Source: Gemmatimonadota bacterium
Lineage (GTDB): Bacteria > Gemmatimonadota > Gemmatimonadetes > Longimicrobiales > Gaopeijiaceae
Length of the DNA: 64,000 bases
Direction: 5' to 3'
Assembly: GCA_007125845.1 (NCBI GenBank)
Contig: SLCK01000038.1
Span: forward strand, 1-64,000
The notes below the pieces were generated by a model that saw only the letters and a program-made list of their open reading frames with translations, was not told where the DNA came from and did no database searches. Each line of letters opens with the position of its first letter. Position 1 is the first letter of the stretch. Positions 31,587-39,796 of the stretch are shown piece by piece. The position numbers and the translations under genes were made by a program.

Positions 31587-33002
31587 GTGGCGGGAAAAGA
31601 CAAGAAGAGCTTCGATCTCATCGTCGTGGGCGGCGGTCCCGGAGGGTACGTCGCCGCCATCCGGGCCGGCCAGCTCGGGATGTCGGTGGCATGCGTCGAG
31701 GCCGACAAGTTGGGCGGGGTCTGTCTCAACATCGGGTGCATTCCGACAAAGGCCCTCCTCACCTCCGCCCTCCTCGTAAGCGAGGTCAAGGACGCCGCGA
31801 AGCACGGGATTTCCACCGGGGAGGTCAATGTGGATCTCGGGCCCGCCCAGGAGCGGTCCCGGAAGGTGGCCGACCAGTTGAACCGCGGTGTGGGGACGCT
31901 CTTCAAGAAGAACAAGATCACCCACATCGAGGGGTTCGGGCGGCTGGCCGGGAAGGGGAAGGTAGAGGTCGAGTCCAAGGAGGGGGAGAAGGAGACCTAC
32001 GAGGCGAAGCACATCCTGCTCGCTACCGGCTCACGGCCGCGCAACCTTCCCTTCCTCGAGATCGACGGGGAGCACGTGTGGTCCTCTGACGAGGCGCTCT
32101 TCGTGAAGGAGGCGCCGAAGTCGCTTGCCGTGGTCGGTGCGGGGGCGATCGGGATGGAGTTCGCCGACATCTTCGAGGCCTTCGGATCCGAGGTCACGAT
32201 CCTGGAAGCGCTCGACCGCCTCTTGCCCGTGGAGGATGCGGACGTGTCGGCGCAGATCGAGAAGAGCTACAAGAAGCGGGGCATGACGATTCACACGGCT
32301 GCCCGGCTCGAAAAGGTGGAGATCGGCGACGACGGCCTGACCCTCAGCTTCAAGGACAAGGACGGAAAGGATCAAACCCTCGAAGTCGAGAAGGTCCTTT
32401 CGGCCGTAGGAAGGGTTCCGAACACCGAGGACCTCGGACTCGACTCGGTCGGGATCGACGTAAGCGAGACGGACGGCTTCATCGAGGTCGACGAGTGGAT
32501 GCGCACCTCGGCAGAGGGGGTGTATGCCGTGGGTGACTGCACGGGCGGCTCCCTCCTGGCCCACAAGGCGTCCCACGAGGGGATCGTCTGTGTCGAGAAG
32601 ATCGCGGGCGAGGCGCACGGCCCGGTCGATTACGGCAACATCCCGAACTGCACGTACTGCCATCCCGAGGTGGCCTCGGTGGGCATGACCGAGGAGCAGG
32701 CGAGGGAAGCGGGCTACGACGTGGAGGTCGGCAAGTTCCCATGGGTGGGCAACGGCCGAGCTCTCGCCCATGGCGACGTGGACGGTTTCGTGAAGGTCGT
32801 CCGGGACAAGAAGTACTCAGAGATCCTCGGCGCCCACATCATCGGGCCCCAGGCCACCGAGCTGATCGCCGAGTTCGTGATCGGGCGGCACCTCGAATCC
32901 ACGGTGGAGGAGATGGAGAAGGCGATGCACCCCCATCCCACGCTGTCCGAGGCCGTAGCGGAAGGGGCTCTGGCCGCTCTGGGCCGACCCATCCACATCT
33001 GA
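31587..33002 (+). CDS. lpdA: Dihydrolipoyl dehydrogenase (E3)
   Basis: The 471-residue FAD enzyme reoxidises dihydrolipoamide using NAD. The FAD loop is DLIVVGGGPGGYVAAIRA, the redox disulfide lies in GGVCLNIGCIPTK, and the NAD loop is VVGAGAIGMEFADIF. The C-terminal catalytic His-Glu segment is HPHPTLSEAV. I use the GTG at 31587, after GGAGCGAG. It completes the pyruvate dehydrogenase set but sits behind a 393-base gap with its own possible promoter, so it may also serve other 2-oxoacid complexes. Its stop overlaps the MarR start (TGATG). Confidence 0.96.
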   Translation: MAGKDKKSFDLIVVGGGPGGYVAAIRAGQLGMSVACVEADKLGGVCLNIGCIPTKALLTSALLVSEVKDAAKHGISTGEVNVDLGPAQERSRKVADQLNRGVGTLFKKNKITHIEGFGRLAGKGKVEVESKEGEKETYEAKHILLATGSRPRNLPFLEIDGEHVWSSDEALFVKEAPKSLAVVGAGAIGMEFADIFEAFGSEVTILEALDRLLPVEDADVSAQIEKSYKKRGMTIHTAARLEKVEIGDDGLTLSFKDKDGKDQTLEVEKVLSAVGRVPNTEDLGLDSVGIDVSETDGFIEVDEWMRTSAEGVYAVGDCTGGSLLAHKASHEGIVCVEKIAGEAHGPVDYGNIPNCTYCHPEVASVGMTEEQAREAGYDVEVGKFPWVGNGRALAHGDVDGFVKVVRDKKYSEILGAHIIGPQATELIAEFVIGRHLESTVEEMEKAMHPHPTLSEAVAEGALAALGRPIHI

Positions 33003-33541
33003 TGTCGAGTCAGAGAGTGTCCGTCGTGACCGACCGCACCGTCACCGCCTCTGGCCCGGATGCGCACCGCGAAAGCGGGACAGGCGAGCGAGTGGCCGAG
33101 AAGGCGTGCGACGCTCTCGGCCTCTGGACGGAGCTTGCCAGGTCCTACCAGACCGTCTCCCGCACGGTGTCTGAGCGAGTGGCGGAGTACGGGGTGACCG
33201 TTCCGCAGTTCGAGATCCTGGAGCTCCTCCATCAACGAGGGCCCCTGTCCCTCGGCGAGCTGGCGGACGAGCTCTTCGTCACTGGAGGAAACATCACATA
33301 CGTGATGGACCGTCTGGAGGACAGGGAGCTGGTCTCACGTCGCCGGTCTCCGCAGGACCGACGTGTGGTAAAGGCCCTCCTGACTCCTTCCGGAAGGAAG
33401 CTGATCGCGACGGTCCTCCCCGGCCATGCGGAGTTCGTGCGCGCGAGGGTCGGTCACCTGGAGGCGAGGGAACGCCGCGAGCTCCAGCGTCTTCTGGAGA
33501 AGCTTCGCGAGGGTGCTCAGGGGGACGTGGACGAGGCCTGA
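33002..33541 (+). CDS. MarR-family transcriptional regulator
   Basis: The 179-residue protein has a winged helix-turn-helix. Helices around VPQFEILELLHQRGPLSLGE, the recognition helix (GGNITYVMDRLEDRELV) and the wing (RRRSPQDRRVVKALLT) match the family signature. The N-terminal ~40 residues are extra and may not be translated, since a GTG at 33017 and other starts exist. MarR proteins bind DNA as dimers and often release it with phenolic or oxidative ligands. Overlap with lpdA suggests it belongs to the same transcript. It overlaps the ispH 3' end by 25 bases. Confidence 0.9.
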   Translation: MSSQRVSVVTDRTVTASGPDAHRESGTGERVAEKACDALGLWTELARSYQTVSRTVSERVAEYGVTVPQFEILELLHQRGPLSLGELADELFVTGGNITYVMDRLEDRELVSRRRSPQDRRVVKALLTPSGRKLIATVLPGHAEFVRARVGHLEARERRELQRLLEKLREGAQGDVDEA

Positions 33542-34797
33542 TTCCCTTCGGCTGCGTCCGCCGTCACTGCACCCGAGGCCGGATCTTCCAGCGGAATGCC
33601 GCGAATCCTGCAGATCCTCACCAGCGCGTCGCCGACCTTGTTGTTCGGGGTCGACGCTCCGGCCGTGATCCCGAGCGCGAAGGGCCCCGGGGGAATCCAG
33701 TCGGTCTCCGTCCTTTCGGGGGCTTCGACGGCGAGCTCCGGCTTGTGCCGGATCGTGCCCGCTTCGACGTCGATGCAGGTGGAATCCTCGATGTGATAGG
33801 TCGTGGTGTGTTGCCGGCACATGTGTGCCAGGTGGTTCGTGTTCGAAGAGTTGTACCCCCCGATCACGATCATCATGTCCGGCGGGTCCTGCATCATCTT
33901 CACGACCGCATCCTGCCGCTCCTGAGTCGCTGAGCAGATGGTTCCGAACGCCCGATAGTTCTGAGCGGCGTATTCTTCTCCCTTGGCTTCGACGAGCGCC
34001 TTCCGGAGCAGCTCCCCGATCGCCATCGACTCATTGGCGAGCATCGTGGTCTGGTTTGCGACCCCGAACTGCCGGAGGTCCCGGTCCGGGTCGAAGCCCT
34101 CGGAGGCCTTGTGTCCGAATCGTTCCAGGAACTCCTCCCTGGACATCCGGTCCGGCCTGCCGGCGATGTAGGAGTGAACCATGTGCGCCTCCTCCATGTC
34201 TCTCACCATCAGGTATTTCCCGTCTGGGTGCTTGAGCACCTGGGAGGCGGTGGCCCTGCTTTCCTCGTGGGTGTGCTTGCCATGGATGACCGCCGTGAAC
34301 CCGTCACGTGCGTAGCTCTCCACCCGCTTCCAGACCAGGAGGACCGAGCCGCACGTCGTGTCGACGAGCACACACCCGATTTCATTGAGATCCTTGAAGG
34401 CCTGCAAGGTGACCCCGAATGCCGGGAGGAGCACCACGTCCTCGGAAGTGACCATCGAGAAGTCGAAGACACCGCCCTCATCGGGGTAGATGAACTCGAT
34501 GCCCATCTCTTCCATGCGCCGGTTGACGTGCGGGTTGTGGATGATCTCCCCCACGAGGTACACCTTCTTGTCGGGAAACTTCAGGCGGGTCTCGTAGGCG
34601 TAGTCGACCGCGCGATCGACGCCGTAGCAGAAGCCGAACTCCTCGGCCAGGCGAACCTCGATGTCGCCGAAGCTCCGGCGGTGTCCGTTCGAGCGGATCT
34701 GGTCGACGACGGCCGAGTGGTACTCGGATTCGATCTGGGGCCGAACCTCGTCTTTGAGGCCGAACCCCTTGCGGAAGTAGGTCTCTTTGGTGGCCAT
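33517..34797 (-). CDS. ispH: 4-hydroxy-3-methylbut-2-enyl diphosphate reductase (long form)
   Basis: The 426-residue iron-sulfur enzyme makes IPP and DMAPP, the last step of the MEP isoprenoid route. The three cluster cysteines lie in FGFCYGVDRAV, DTTCGSV and TICSATQERQ. Substrate-binding histidines appear in GEIIHNPHV and HGKHTHEE. Its length, an N-terminal extension (about 50 residues), and the sequence around AYETRLKFPDK follow the longer plant/cyanobacterial type rather than the ~315-residue E. coli form. It is convergent with the MarR gene and divergent from fxsA. Confidence 0.94.
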   Translation of the reverse strand: MATKETYFRKGFGLKDEVRPQIESEYHSAVVDQIRSNGHRRSFGDIEVRLAEEFGFCYGVDRAVDYAYETRLKFPDKKVYLVGEIIHNPHVNRRMEEMGIEFIYPDEGGVFDFSMVTSEDVVLLPAFGVTLQAFKDLNEIGCVLVDTTCGSVLLVWKRVESYARDGFTAVIHGKHTHEESRATASQVLKHPDGKYLMVRDMEEAHMVHSYIAGRPDRMSREEFLERFGHKASEGFDPDRDLRQFGVANQTTMLANESMAIGELLRKALVEAKGEEYAAQNYRAFGTICSATQERQDAVVKMMQDPPDMMIVIGGYNSSNTNHLAHMCRQHTTTYHIEDSTCIDVEAGTIRHKPELAVEAPERTETDWIPPGPFALGITAGASTPNNKVGDALVRICRIRGIPLEDPASGAVTADAAEGNQASSTSP

Positions 34798-34910
34798 GTT
34801 CCGGAACCGCTTTGATTCGAGGGCGGAAGAGTGCGAGTGTTAGAACCGTGTCGGGATCTCCTCGACGCGACACCTGATTAATGTGTAAAGACCCACGGGC
34901 GGGAGCCACC

Positions 34911-34949
34911 CCCGGTCTCCGGGTCGCGATGATCCCCCGCGAAGCGGGG
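34911..34949. repeat. Two adjacent hairpins between ispH and fxsA
   Basis: CCCGGTCTCCGGG (34911-34923) and CCCCGCGAAGCGGGG (34935-34949) are perfect short inverted repeats in the ispH/fxsA divergent gap. Neither is followed by a T tract on either strand. They may structure the 5' end of the fxsA transcript or bind a regulator. They may be chance in GC-rich DNA. Confidence 0.4.
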
Positions 34950-34993
34950 CTTGGTTCTCCGCACTCACCTGCGATCGCCGCCAAAGGTCCTTC

Positions 34994-35506
34994 GTGCTCG
35001 CAAGGCTAGGCTGTCTTTTCCTCCTGCTTCCCCTCGTCGAGCTGGCGATTCTCATTCGCGTAGGACAGTGGATGGGGGTGTGGTCGACCGTGGCCCTCGT
35101 GGCTGCGACGGGCCTGCTGGGCGCGGCCCTCGCCCGCCTCGAAGGGACGCGCGCCCTGGCCTCGGTCCAGTCCGAGCTCGCGGCGGGGCGCCTTCCCGCC
35201 CGCTCCCTGCTCGACGGTGCAGCAGTCCTCGTCGGGGGGGCTCTCCTTCTCACGCCTGGGATCCTCACCGACGTTGCAGGGTTCGCACTCCTCCTCCCCG
35301 TCACGCGGCGACCCCTATACGGGTGGTTGCGCAGGCGTCTGGAGGCCGGGCTGGCCAGCGGTACGGTGCGGGTCACCTGGATGGGGGGTGGGTTCCGCCC
35401 GCCCGGGGACCCGAGTCGAACGGGTGGCGAGGAGCCGCGCTCGCGGCTCCCTCGCGATGACGACGAGGACGACCGGCCTCCGAGGCCGGGGGAGATCGTG
35501 CAGTAG
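34994..35506 (+). CDS. fxsA: FxsA-family membrane protein
   Basis: The 170-residue product resembles FxsA. It has a first hydrophobic segment (CLFLLLPLVELAILIRVG), then VALVAATGLLGAALARLEG with the family's glycine/alanine-rich pattern, and GALLLTPGILTDVAGFALLL. The C-terminal ~45 residues are charged and loosely structured (RLPRDDDEDDRPPRPGE). The family's function is unclear; in E. coli extra copies relieve exclusion of phage T7 by the F plasmid. Start is a GTG at 34994. It precedes an M42 peptidase gene at a distance of about 60 bases. Confidence 0.87.
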   Translation: MLARLGCLFLLLPLVELAILIRVGQWMGVWSTVALVAATGLLGAALARLEGTRALASVQSELAAGRLPARSLLDGAAVLVGGALLLTPGILTDVAGFALLLPVTRRPLYGWLRRRLEAGLASGTVRVTWMGGGFRPPGDPSRTGGEEPRSRLPRDDDEDDRPPRPGEIVQ

Positions 35507-35566
35507 GCGGGCGACCGGAACCCGCAGGAGACCTGGAATGGAGACTTGGATGTCCGAGGAGGGGAG

Positions 35567-36637
35567 ATGCCGGATCGACTAGAGTTCCTGGAGCGGCTCC
35601 TGGAAGAGCCGGGACCCTCGGGGTTCGAATCCAGGGCGGCTCGGGTGTGGAGGAAGGAGGCGGAGAGCTTTGCGGGTCGGGTCTGGTCCGACGTTCACGG
35701 CAACTCCTTCGCGGAGGTGGGGGGAGAAGTGCGGCCGCGGGTCATGCTCGCTGGACACGTCGACGAGATCGGCCTCCAGATCACGCATGTCGATGAGAAA
35801 GGCTTTCTCTACTTCGACGGGATCGGCGGTTGGGACCCCCAGGTGATCGTAGGCCAGCGGGTGAAGGTGCTCGGGAGGGACGGGGATGTCCCGGGAGTAG
35901 TGGGAAAGAAGCCGATCCACCTCGTGAAACCGGACGAGCGGAAGCGGGCGTCCGAGATCCATGACTTGTGGGTAGACCTCGGAGCCACTTCGGCGGAGGA
36001 GGTGGCTGAGCTGGGGGTGAGAGTGGGCGACCCGATGGTTCTCGCTCCGGGATTCGTGCGGCTCGCTGGAGACCGGATCGCCTCGCGGGCCATCGACAAC
36101 CGGGTAGGTGCGTACGTGGTGCTAGAAGCACTGCGGCTTCTGGCGGACGACCCGCCGCCGTCCGCCAGCGCGGTCGCTGTCGCGACGGTGCAGGAGGAGA
36201 TCGGGTATTCGGGGGGAGGCGCGCGCAGCTCGGCGTTTGCCCTGGATCCGCAGGCCGCGCTGGTGGTGGACGTCACCTTCTCGACCGACGTACCCGACGC
36301 GAACAAGAAGGAGCTGGGCTCGCACGACCTGGGGGGCGGCCCCGTTCTCACCCGGGGCTCGGCGGTGCATCCGCTCGTGTTCGAGCGACTTCTGGAGGTG
36401 GCAAGGCAAGAGGAGATTCCGCACACCATCCAGGCCGCTCCCCGATCCAGCCGCACTGACGCTGACGGGATCTTCATGGTGCGCTCGGGAGTTCCCACGG
36501 GTCTGATCTCGATCCCGAACCGCTACATGCACTCTCCCAACGAGGTGATCGCGACCGAGGATCTGGTACGGGCGGCTCGGCTCATTGCAGGCTTCGTGCG
36601 GAGCCTCGAGCCGGAGACGACCTTCGTCCAGGAGTAG
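35567..36637 (+). CDS. M42-family metallo-aminopeptidase
   Basis: The 356-residue enzyme is a dinuclear metallopeptidase of the M42 (FrvX/tetrahedral aminopeptidase) type. Metal and catalytic residues fit: the His in LAGHVDEIG, the bridging Asp in IDNRVGAYV, the Glu pair in TVQEEIGYSG, the Asp in VVDVTF and the C-terminal His in RYMHSPNE. I use the ATG at 35567 after GAGGAGGGG; an upstream ATG at 35546 is possible. The 3' end overlaps the heme A synthase gene on the opposite strand by 56 bases. Confidence 0.92.
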   Translation: MPDRLEFLERLLEEPGPSGFESRAARVWRKEAESFAGRVWSDVHGNSFAEVGGEVRPRVMLAGHVDEIGLQITHVDEKGFLYFDGIGGWDPQVIVGQRVKVLGRDGDVPGVVGKKPIHLVKPDERKRASEIHDLWVDLGATSAEEVAELGVRVGDPMVLAPGFVRLAGDRIASRAIDNRVGAYVVLEALRLLADDPPPSASAVAVATVQEEIGYSGGGARSSAFALDPQAALVVDVTFSTDVPDANKKELGSHDLGGGPVLTRGSAVHPLVFERLLEVARQEEIPHTIQAAPRSSRTDADGIFMVRSGVPTGLISIPNRYMHSPNEVIATEDLVRAARLIAGFVRSLEPETTFVQE

Positions 36638-37571
36638 CCATCCGCGAAGTCGCTGAGAATCCGGCCGACCGTCCGGAGAGAACCGATGCGCCTAGGAGCA
36701 CGAGGCCGATCCAGAGAAGGTCGGCCACAAGGAGGTGGAGGAGCCGTGCCCAGACCGGGTTCATGAGGAGCACGGTGAGGGGCCCCAACACGAGCTGGGC
36801 CGCGGCCAGTGCGCCGATCCCCAGGGCAAGCGCTCGGAACACGGGCTCCTCGAACTCCGTCCGCATCCTCTGGGCGAATCGAAGGACCAACCAGACGACC
36901 CCGATCGCCAGAACCGGGTGGCTGATCCGGAGGTAGATGAGGATGTGCTCTGGATCGAGGTACTGTCCCATTCCGTCCCGAACGCTTTCGGCCGGGAAGG
37001 CCGTCGTGGCGAGGCCCGTCCACGATCCGGTCCAGGCGAGCAGGAGGAGGCCGACGAGAGCGGGACCCACCGCCCGGAGATCGGGTCCTCGCAGGGGAGG
37101 TACCCGATCGACCTTCCACCATGCCCACCAGGCGGTCAGGGCCAGCGCCGCCATCAGCAAGAAGGTGTTCGTCACGTGGAACGGCCGGATGGCGATCCGC
37201 GCCGCAGATACATCCGTGGCCACCCATCCGAACACGACGAGGATCGCGCCGAATAGCGACTCGGTCACCGTGAAGAGGAGGGAGGCTCCCGCGGCCTTCC
37301 GAACCGCGTGTCCGGGGCGGAAAGCCCGGAGCGACCAGATGAACATGGCGAGTACGACGAGGAGCACCACTCCCGAGGAGGCCCGGTGGATGAACTCCAC
37401 CCACGTCGGGAACTCGGCGGTGGCCGGGACAACGGCCCCGTGGCAAAGGGGCCAGTCCGTTCCGCATCCGTCACCGGATTCGGAGATGCGTAGGAAGTAG
37501 CCCCAGAGGATTACGAGGAGGGAGTATCCGAAGACGCCCCAGGCGAAGGCGGGAAAGCGCTTGGCCGTCAT
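36582..37571 (-). CDS. ctaA: Heme A synthase (COX15/CtaA)
   Basis: This 329-residue integral membrane protein has about eight hydrophobic helices. It turns heme O to heme A for aa3-type cytochrome oxidases. Histidines for the two heme sites are visible in FIHRASSG, RPFHVTN, ISHPVLAI and LLHLLVADLL, and CGTDWPLCHG holds the extracellular cysteine pair near the N-terminus. Its C-terminal 30 residues are serine/arginine-rich and lie in the overlap with the M42 peptidase gene. It implies aerobic respiration in this organism. No oxidase or ctaB gene is in view. Confidence 0.93.
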   Translation of the reverse strand: MTAKRFPAFAWGVFGYSLLVILWGYFLRISESGDGCGTDWPLCHGAVVPATAEFPTWVEFIHRASSGVVLLVVLAMFIWSLRAFRPGHAVRKAAGASLLFTVTESLFGAILVVFGWVATDVSAARIAIRPFHVTNTFLLMAALALTAWWAWWKVDRVPPLRGPDLRAVGPALVGLLLLAWTGSWTGLATTAFPAESVRDGMGQYLDPEHILIYLRISHPVLAIGVVWLVLRFAQRMRTEFEEPVFRALALGIGALAAAQLVLGPLTVLLMNPVWARLLHLLVADLLWIGLVLLGASVLSGRSAGFSATSRMATPGRRSSPARGSARSLQ

Positions 37572-37666
37572 CTCGTCGCGTACGCTCCAGCGGTGAGGGC
37601 TGGCTCAGGATCGGAAGCGGGCCGACGGGCCGGCTTCCGAACGCCTTCCCGTCCGTTTTCTTCGCG

Positions 37667-37696
37667 TTGACTCGGTCCGGCGCCGCCGATTAAGAT
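37667..37696 (+). promoter_or_regulatory. Probable promoter of the GAF-domain gene
   Basis: A -35 TTGACT (37667-37672), 18-base spacer and -10 TAAGAT (37691-37696) lie ahead of the GAF gene. Transcription would start near 37703, after the first in-frame ATG (37698), which supports the later ATG at 37767 as the real start. Confidence 0.5.
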
Positions 37697-37766
37697 AATG
37701 CCTTCATGGCACAAAATTGAGAGGGGGTCGGGCAGTGACGGACCCCCCGGGACTTTTCTTGCGGGG

Positions 37767-38249
37767 ATGACGTCTTCCATGTTCAACGCAGACGAAGTGG
37801 TCAAGGAACTTCAGGAGATGCGGGACCAGGGGTTCCTATCGGACGCCCTCCTGCGCCATGCGGTCAAGCAGATCGCGGGCTCGGACGAGCGCTTCGACTG
37901 GGTGGGCGTCTACCTCCTGCGGGAATCGGGCGAGGAGCTCTGGCTCCACAACTATGTCGGTGATCCGGTTCCCCACGCCGAGATTCCAGTCGGGAAGGGC
38001 GTCTGCGGGACGGCCGTGGCGGAGAAGGCCAATCAGAACATTCCCGACGTGACCAAGATCGACAACTATCTCGAGTGCAGCCCGGACGTCCTCTCCGAGC
38101 TCGTGGTCCTGATCAGGGCCGGGGACGAGATCTTTGGTGAGATCGACATCGACAGCGAGGAGGCGGCCGCGTTCGGGGACGAGGACGAGTCCGCTGTCCA
38201 GGCGGTGGCGGACAAGCTTGCCGAGCAGATCATGGCGGAGCGTCGCTGA
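37767..38249 (+). CDS. GAF-domain protein, free methionine-R-sulfoxide reductase-like
   Basis: The 160-residue product is a single GAF domain. Segments VGKGVCGTAVAEK and LECSPDVLSELVVLIR match two of the catalytic cysteine regions of free methionine-R-sulfoxide reductase (MsrC). The first expected cysteine is absent (the region reads NYVGDPVPHAEIP), and the partner residue set is therefore incomplete. It may be a redox-inactive or one-cysteine variant, or another small-molecule sensor. It stands just before glcD, with a gap of about 110 bases. The start was chosen from the promoter position. Confidence 0.75.
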   Translation: MTSSMFNADEVVKELQEMRDQGFLSDALLRHAVKQIAGSDERFDWVGVYLLRESGEELWLHNYVGDPVPHAEIPVGKGVCGTAVAEKANQNIPDVTKIDNYLECSPDVLSELVVLIRAGDEIFGEIDIDSEEAAAFGDEDESAVQAVADKLAEQIMAERR

Positions 38250-38359
38250 GGCGCGACCCCTTCCCGAGCTCCGGGACGCGTCCATGAATCCCGGATCGCC
38301 TCGAATCAACCGTACGTATTCGATCTCCCCTCTCTCTCGTTGTTGCAGAAGGGGACCTC

Positions 38360-39796
38360 GTGAATTCTGACACCCTTCCACCGGAACCGGCGCTTCTGGA
38401 GCGGCTCCGAAGCGCGGTGGGGGACGACGGGGTGTTCACCGATCCGGACCGATTGCTCGTGTACGAGTCCGACGGTCTCACCCAGTACCGGCACCCTCCC
38501 TCAGCCGTCGTGCTTCCCCGCACCGCCGAGGAGCTGGGTCGAGTGGTCCGCGTCCTCCATGAAGCCGGACGGCCATTCGTGGGACGTGGGGCGGGCACCG
38601 GACTGAGCGGGGGCGCCCTTGCGGTGCGGGGTGCGGTCGTCGTCGGAACGAGCCGGATGAACCGGATTCTCGAATTGGACCCTGTGAACCGCAGGGCGAG
38701 GGTCCAGGCCGGGGTGATCAACGCCGCGCTCACCGCCGCCGCGCGCCCGTATGGCCTGATCTACGCTCCCGATCCCTCGTCCCAGAGCGCCTGTACCCTC
38801 GGGGGCAACGTGGCGGAGAACTCCGGAGGCCCGCACTGCCTGAAGTATGGAGTGACGAACCGCTACGTGACCGGACTCACGGTGGTCCTCCCCGATGGAG
38901 AGATCGCCGAGCTCGGAGGAATGGGTCGAGAGGACGGAGGGCTCGACCTGGTCGGGGTGTTCGTCGGATCGGAGGGATGCTTCGGGATCGCGGCCGAGAT
39001 CGAGGTGGCTCTCGTTCCCGCGCCCCTGGGCGTCCGGACCCTCCTGGCGATCTTCGAGACTCCCGCCGATGCCGGGAGGGCCGTCACCCGGATCATGGCG
39101 CGCGGCCTGCTCCCAGCGGCCCTCGAGATCATCGATTCGGCCACGATCCGGGCCGTGGAGGCGTCGATCTTCGCGGCGGGATATCCGACCGACGCCGGCG
39201 CGGCGCTCGTCGTCGAGTTCGATGGAGTGGAGGAGGGGCTGGATCGCGAGATCGAGATCGCCGCGGAGTGCTGTTCGGCGGCGGGAGCACGGGAGGTTCG
39301 CACTGCTGCGGACGAGGAGGATCGTCAGGGTCTGTGGCGCGGTCGCAAGAAGGCGTTCGGTGCGATGGGCCGGCTCGCTCCGGATCTCCTCGTCCAGGAC
39401 GCCACCGTACCCCGCACCCGCCTCCCCGACGTTCTCTCCCGGATCGCCGAGATCGCCGCTCGGTACGAGCTCCAGGTGGCGAACGTCTTCCATGCGGGCG
39501 ACGGAAACCTCCATCCGAACCTCCTGTTCGACCGCAGGGATCCGGACCAGGTCCGACGGGTGGAGGCCGCTTCGGGAGAGATCATGGCATGCTGCATCGA
39601 GGCCGGTGGCACGATCACGGGTGAGCACGGGGTCGGGCTGGACAAGCGCAAGTACATGCCGATGGTCTGTTCGTCAGACGTGCTGGTCACGATGGCCGGG
39701 GTGAAGGCGGCCTTCGACCCTTGGGGCCGGTGCAATCCGGGAAAGGTTCTTCCCGACGGCATAGGGCCGCGCCACCAGGGAGCTGGAAGACGATGA
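38360..39796 (+). CDS. glcD: FAD-linked D-2-hydroxyacid (glycolate) dehydrogenase subunit
   Basis: The 478-residue flavoprotein is the GlcD-type subunit of glycolate/D-lactate oxidase, which oxidises glycolate and other D-2-hydroxy acids at the membrane. The PP-loop and FAD region show VGRGAGTGLSGGAL and SACTLGGNVAENSGGPHCLKYGVT. The C-terminus has HAGDGNLHPNLLFD and TGEHGVG(L)DKRKYM. It starts at a GTG at 38360 after AAGGGGACC. It heads a nine-gene run to 48632. It overlaps glcE by ATGA. The natural substrate here could be another D-2-hydroxy acid. Confidence 0.94.
   Translation: MNSDTLPPEPALLERLRSAVGDDGVFTDPDRLLVYESDGLTQYRHPPSAVVLPRTAEELGRVVRVLHEAGRPFVGRGAGTGLSGGALAVRGAVVVGTSRMNRILELDPVNRRARVQAGVINAALTAAARPYGLIYAPDPSSQSACTLGGNVAENSGGPHCLKYGVTNRYVTGLTVVLPDGEIAELGGMGREDGGLDLVGVFVGSEGCFGIAAEIEVALVPAPLGVRTLLAIFETPADAGRAVTRIMARGLLPAALEIIDSATIRAVEASIFAAGYPTDAGAALVVEFDGVEEGLDREIEIAAECCSAAGAREVRTAADEEDRQGLWRGRKKAFGAMGRLAPDLLVQDATVPRTRLPDVLSRIAEIAARYELQVANVFHAGDGNLHPNLLFDRRDPDQVRRVEAASGEIMACCIEAGGTITGEHGVGLDKRKYMPMVCSSDVLVTMAGVKAAFDPWGRCNPGKVLPDGIGPRHQGAGRR

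Noticed and set aside
35619-35630. GGTTCGAATCC, the sequence of a tRNA T-arm
   Set aside because: It lies inside the M42 peptidase gene in the codons for GPSGFESR, and no cloverleaf surrounds it.
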